In this document: positions 61,381 through 64,000 of the stretch, one piece after another
How the letters are laid out: every line of letters starts with the position of its first letter
Position numbering within the stretch: position 1 is the stretch's first letter
Assembly (NCBI RefSeq): GCF_900105755.1
Contig: NZ_FNTQ01000001.1
Location: 3,658,001-3,722,000, forward strand
DNA from: Streptomyces sp. Ag109_O5-10
GTDB taxonomy: Bacteria; Actinomycetota; Actinomycetes; Streptomycetales; Streptomycetaceae
Reading direction: 5' to 3'
Length of the DNA: 64,000 bases
Notes under the pieces: generated by a model
Told to the model about the DNA's origin: nothing
Seen by the model: the letters and a program-made list of their open reading frames with translations, nothing else
Databases searched by the model: none
Translations under genes and position numbers: made by a program

Positions 61381-62604
61381 ATGCCCGCAGACCTCGCCGT
61401 CATCGGACTCGGTCCCTACGGCCTGCCCCTCGCCCAGGCCGCCGTGGCCGCCGGCGTCTCCACGATCGGCTATGCCACCGACCCGGAGGCCGGCGGCCCC
61501 GACGCGGGCTCGCTGAGCCCCGCCGAGCTGCGCCGGATGCTCGCGAAGGGCTTCCGGGTGGCCGAGGATCCGGCACAGCTGGGACGGGTGCGCACCGCCG
61601 TGATCTGCGCGCCGGCCCCGCGCGGCGCCGACGGCGGGCTCGACCTGGGCCCGGTGGAGGCCGCCGCCCGCACCCTGGCCGCGCGGCTGCGTCCGCACAC
61701 GACGGTGATCCTGGAGTCCCCCGTCCATCCGGGGACGACGGAGGACTTCCTGCGGCCGCTGCTGGAGAAGGGTTCGGGCCTGCGCGCGGGCCGCGACTTC
61801 CACCTCGCCTATTCGCCCAGTCGGGTGAATCCCGGCAACCGGGACTTCACGCCGGCCAACACCCCGAAGGTCATCGGCGGCGTCACGCCCGCGTGCACGG
61901 AATCGGCCGCCACGTTCTACGGCCGGCTCACCGACAAGGTGGTACGCGCGCGTGGCCCGCGCGAGGCCGAGACCGTGCAGCTCCTGGAGACCAACTTCCG
62001 GCACGTCAACATCGCCCTCGTCAACGAGATGGCCGTCCTCTGCCACGATCTGGGCGTCGACCTGTGGGACGTCATCCGCTGCGCGGAGACCAAGCCGTTC
62101 GGCTTCCAGGCCTTCCGTCCGGGCCCCGGGGTCGGCGGCCACGGCGTCGCCCAGGACCTGTCCGGCCACGCGGGCCGGGGCCTGCGCATGGTGGAACTGG
62201 CCCAGCAGGTCAACAGCCGGATGCCGGGGTACGTCGTGCAGCGCGCCGCCGCCCTCCTCAACGAGCACGGCAAGTCGGCGCGTGGTGCGCGCGTGCTGCT
62301 GCTCGGGGTCACCTACAAGGCCGACCTGGCCGACCAGCAGAACAGCCCCGCCCAGGAGATCGCGATGCGCTTCATGGAGCTGGGTGCCTCGGTCAGCTAC
62401 CACGACCCGCACATCGCGTCCTGGAACGTCCTGGACCGCCCGGTGCCGCGCGCGGACTCCCTCTACGAGGCGGCCGCCGACGCCGACCTGACGATCCTGG
62501 TCCAGCAGCACCGCACGTACGACCTGCAGGGCCTGTCGGTGAAGGCCCAGTTGCTGCTGGACACCCGCGGGGCGACCCCGACGGGGGCGGCGCACCGGCT
62601 CTGA
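61381..62604 (+). CDS. UDP-glucose/GDP-mannose dehydrogenase family protein lacking the catalytic Cys
   Basis: 407 residues. The Rossmann start is VIGLGPYGLPLAQAA; SPVHPGTTED, YSPSRVNPGN and the middle domain ETNFRHVNIALVNEMAVLC place it near the WecC branch (UDP-ManNAc dehydrogenases). The family's nucleophile motif GPGVGGHCxPxD reads GPGVGGHGVAQD here, so Gly255 replaces the Cys and the following Pro is also lost. It therefore should not form the thioester needed for four-electron oxidation; it may do only the alcohol step or have another role. The C-terminal domain (VLLLGVTYKADLADQQNSPA) is intact. The ATG at 61381 is the start. Confidence 0.8.
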   Translation: MPADLAVIGLGPYGLPLAQAAVAAGVSTIGYATDPEAGGPDAGSLSPAELRRMLAKGFRVAEDPAQLGRVRTAVICAPAPRGADGGLDLGPVEAAARTLAARLRPHTTVILESPVHPGTTEDFLRPLLEKGSGLRAGRDFHLAYSPSRVNPGNRDFTPANTPKVIGGVTPACTESAATFYGRLTDKVVRARGPREAETVQLLETNFRHVNIALVNEMAVLCHDLGVDLWDVIRCAETKPFGFQAFRPGPGVGGHGVAQDLSGHAGRGLRMVELAQQVNSRMPGYVVQRAAALLNEHGKSARGARVLLLGVTYKADLADQQNSPAQEIAMRFMELGASVSYHDPHIASWNVLDRPVPRADSLYEAAADADLTILVQQHRTYDLQGLSVKAQLLLDTRGATPTGAAHRL

Positions 62605-62949
62605 GCGGGCCCGGCGCCCGCGGCAGGCCGCTCGCCGACCGGCGGGCGGGGGCGAAGAGGGGCGCGTGGGTGGCTGTGGCTCGTGAGGTGGTCGCGGACG
62701 GGGTGGGGCGCGGCTGACTTACCGGGCGGTGTAGCCCGGTGCAGCGGGTCGTGCGGTGCCGCGGAGGCTCCTGGGAAGTGAACGGGTGTCCGCCCCTGGT
62801 CCTCATGGGGCGGCCGCTCTCCAGCCCTGGGCCGCTGAACGGAGGATCCGGTACCGGACGACGCCGGTACACCCCGCGTTCGCCACAACCGCAACCGCAC
62901 GCCCCTCCCCCTCAACACGCGCCCCCACCGGCGCACTTGGGCATGCGAA
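62605..62949. other. intergenic region downstream of the dehydrogenase gene
   Basis: About 345 bp, GC-rich, with no gene, tRNA or clear repeat that I can support. Its right border is the guaB3 terminator. Confidence 0.5.
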
Positions 62950-62982
62950 AGGGCCGGTCGCCCGCCCGGGGCGACCGGCCCT
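62950..62982 (-). terminator. intrinsic terminator of guaB3
   Basis: A perfect 14-bp stem (AGGGCCGGTCGCCC, 62950-62963, with 62969-62982) and a 5-nt loop. On the minus strand it is followed by TTCG. It lies about 25 bp beyond the guaB3 stop. Confidence 0.8.
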
Positions 62983-63007
62983 GCGTCCGCCGTACGGCGG
63001 CTGATGC

Positions 63008-64000
63008 CTACCGCTTGTGCTGCGCGTCCGCCACCGTCACCTCGACGCGCTGGAACTCCTTCAGCTCGCTGTAGCCGGTGGTGGCCATGGCGCGGCGCAG
63101 GGCGCCGAAGAGGTTCATCGAGCCGTCGGGGGTGTGGGACGGGCCGGTGAGGATCTCCTCGAGGGTGCCGACCGTGCCGAGGTCGACCTTCTTGCCGCGC
63201 GGGAGCTCCTCGTTGACGGCCTCCATGCCCCAGTGGTGGCCCTTGCCGGGCGCGTCCGTCGCGCGGGCGAGCGGGGAGCCCATCATCACCGAGTCGGCGC
63301 CGCAGGCGATCGCCTTGGGGAGGTCGCCGGACCAGCCGACACCGCCGTCGGCGATGACGTGGACGTAGCGGCCGCCGGACTCGTCCATGTAGTCGCGGCG
63401 GGCGGCGGCCACGTCGGCGACGGCGGTGGCCATGGGGACCTGGATGCCGAGCACGTTGCGCGTGGTGTGGGCGGCGCCGCCGCCGAAGCCGACCAGGACA
63501 CCGGCCGCGCCCGTGCGCATCAGGTGCAGGGCCGCCGTGTACGTGGCGCAGCCGCCGACGATCACGGGGACGTCCAGCTCGTAGATGAACTGCTTCAGGT
63601 TCAGCGGCTCGTGCGAGGACGAGACGTGCTCCGCGGAGACCGTCGTGCCGCGGATGACGAAGATGTCGACGCCCGCGTCCACGACCGCCTTGGAGAACTG
63701 GGCGGTGCGCTGCGGGGAGAGCGCGGCCGCCGTGACCACGCCGGAGTCGCGCACCTCCTTGATGCGCGCGCCGATCAGCTCCTCCTTGATGGGAGCCGCG
63801 TAGATCTCCTGGAGGCGGCGGGTGGCGGTGTCGGAGTCCAGCCCGATGATCTCGTCGAGCAGCGGCTGCGGGTCCTCGTGCCGCGTCCAGAGGCCTTCGA
63901 GGTTGAGCACGCCCAGGCCGCCGAGCTCGCCGATGCGGATCGCCGTGGCCGGGGAGACGACCGAGTCCATGGGGGCGGCCAGGAACGGCAGCTCGAAGCG
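63008..64000 (-). CDS. guaB3: GuaB3-type IMP dehydrogenase-related protein, N-terminus beyond the right edge
   Basis: About 330 C-terminal residues are visible; the frame stays open at 64000 (preceding AAPMDSVVSP is FELPFL). The TIM-barrel shows DIFVIRGTTVSAEHVS, VIVGGCATYTAALHLM and HVIADGGVGWSGDL, and the end FGALRRAMATTGYSELKEFQ is typical of the actinobacterial GuaB3 branch. Where IMP dehydrogenase has its catalytic Cys loop, this protein reads GGGAAHTTRNV, so it lacks the nucleophile. GuaB3 sits beside guaB2 in relatives; its reaction in actinobacteria is uncertain (GMP reductase activity has been reported for a cyanobacterial GuaB3). The internal ATG at 63970 is not the true start. Confidence 0.85.
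   Translation of the reverse strand, partial: RFELPFLAAPMDSVVSPATAIRIGELGGLGVLNLEGLWTRHEDPQPLLDEIIGLDSDTATRRLQEIYAAPIKEELIGARIKEVRDSGVVTAAALSPQRTAQFSKAVVDAGVDIFVIRGTTVSAEHVSSSHEPLNLKQFIYELDVPVIVGGCATYTAALHLMRTGAAGVLVGFGGGAAHTTRNVLGIQVPMATAVADVAAARRDYMDESGGRYVHVIADGGVGWSGDLPKAIACGADSVMMGSPLARATDAPGKGHHWGMEAVNEELPRGKKVDLGTVGTLEEILTGPSHTPDGSMNLFGALRRAMATTGYSELKEFQRVEVTVADAQHKR

Noticed and set aside
62605..62949. tRNA or small gene after the dehydrogenase
   Set aside because: No cloverleaf, anticodon arm or CCA-like end could be drawn and no frame has a ribosome site.

Overview
This window is chromosomal DNA from a high-GC actinomycete, almost certainly Streptomyces. The evidence is the strong G/C bias at third codon positions, frequent GTG and TTG starts, several probable leaderless transcripts, a c-di-AMP (ydaO-type) riboswitch before an NlpC/P60 gene, a class-E-type sortase signal (LADTG), and a gene order (icmB, pcrA, NlpC/P60 genes, guaA, ChoD-like oxidase, Ser/Thr kinases, glpD, guaB3) that matches what I recall of the Streptomyces core chromosome. 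No rRNA, tRNA, CRISPR array or prophage was recognised. Product names rest on motifs and family memory, because no database search was possible.

Layout. 1-4.7 kb: a MoxR-type AAA ATPase (cut by the left edge) diverges from a SWIM zinc-finger gene and a DUF5691 gene; the shared promoter region carries back-to-back elements of the LexA-independent DNA-damage (RecA-NDp/PafBC) type. icmB (B12-binding mutase subunit) follows. 5-15 kb: a lipase, an M23 peptidase, PcrA helicase, two secreted NlpC/P60 hydrolases (one behind a c-di-AMP riboswitch) and two membrane proteins. 15-19 kb: a LiaFSR-like envelope-stress set (PspC-domain histidine kinase, NarL-type regulator, divergent PspC/LiaF-like gene and a small membrane partner). 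A 171-bp MITE-like element abuts a DoxX gene. 19.7-28.4 kb: conserved unknowns, a class II aldolase-like gene, guaA, a chorismate mutase behind a candidate leader-peptide attenuator, and a sortase-anchored surface protein. 28.5-33 kb: a ChoD-like GMC oxidase, a succinate-semialdehyde-type dehydrogenase and a soluble kinase.

33.1-45.9 kb looks like an accessory insertion. One operon behind a good consensus promoter encodes a secreted FG-GAP protein, a LamG protein, a 2,307-residue Rhs protein ending in a HINT domain plus a YwqJ-like deaminase toxin, and a SUKH-3 immunity protein. 46.4-57.5 kb holds a glycosyltransferase and four tandem membrane Ser/Thr kinases sharing a related extracellular domain. 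One of the four is a clear pseudokinase with about 365 residues between its DFG- and APE-equivalent positions. 57.6-64 kb: a secreted serine hydrolase, 15 perfect copies of a 14-bp tandem repeat, glpD, a nucleotide-sugar dehydrogenase homologue lacking its catalytic Cys, and guaB3 (cut by the right edge).

Many of these genes concern the cell envelope (peptidoglycan hydrolases, LiaFSR-like regulation, kinases with outside sensors, surface and contact-toxin proteins), mixed with purine and aromatic amino-acid housekeeping genes. The observations most worth following are the DNA-damage promoter on the MoxR/SWIM module, the chorismate mutase attenuator, the Rhs deaminase toxin operon, the split pseudokinase, and the Cys-less dehydrogenase.
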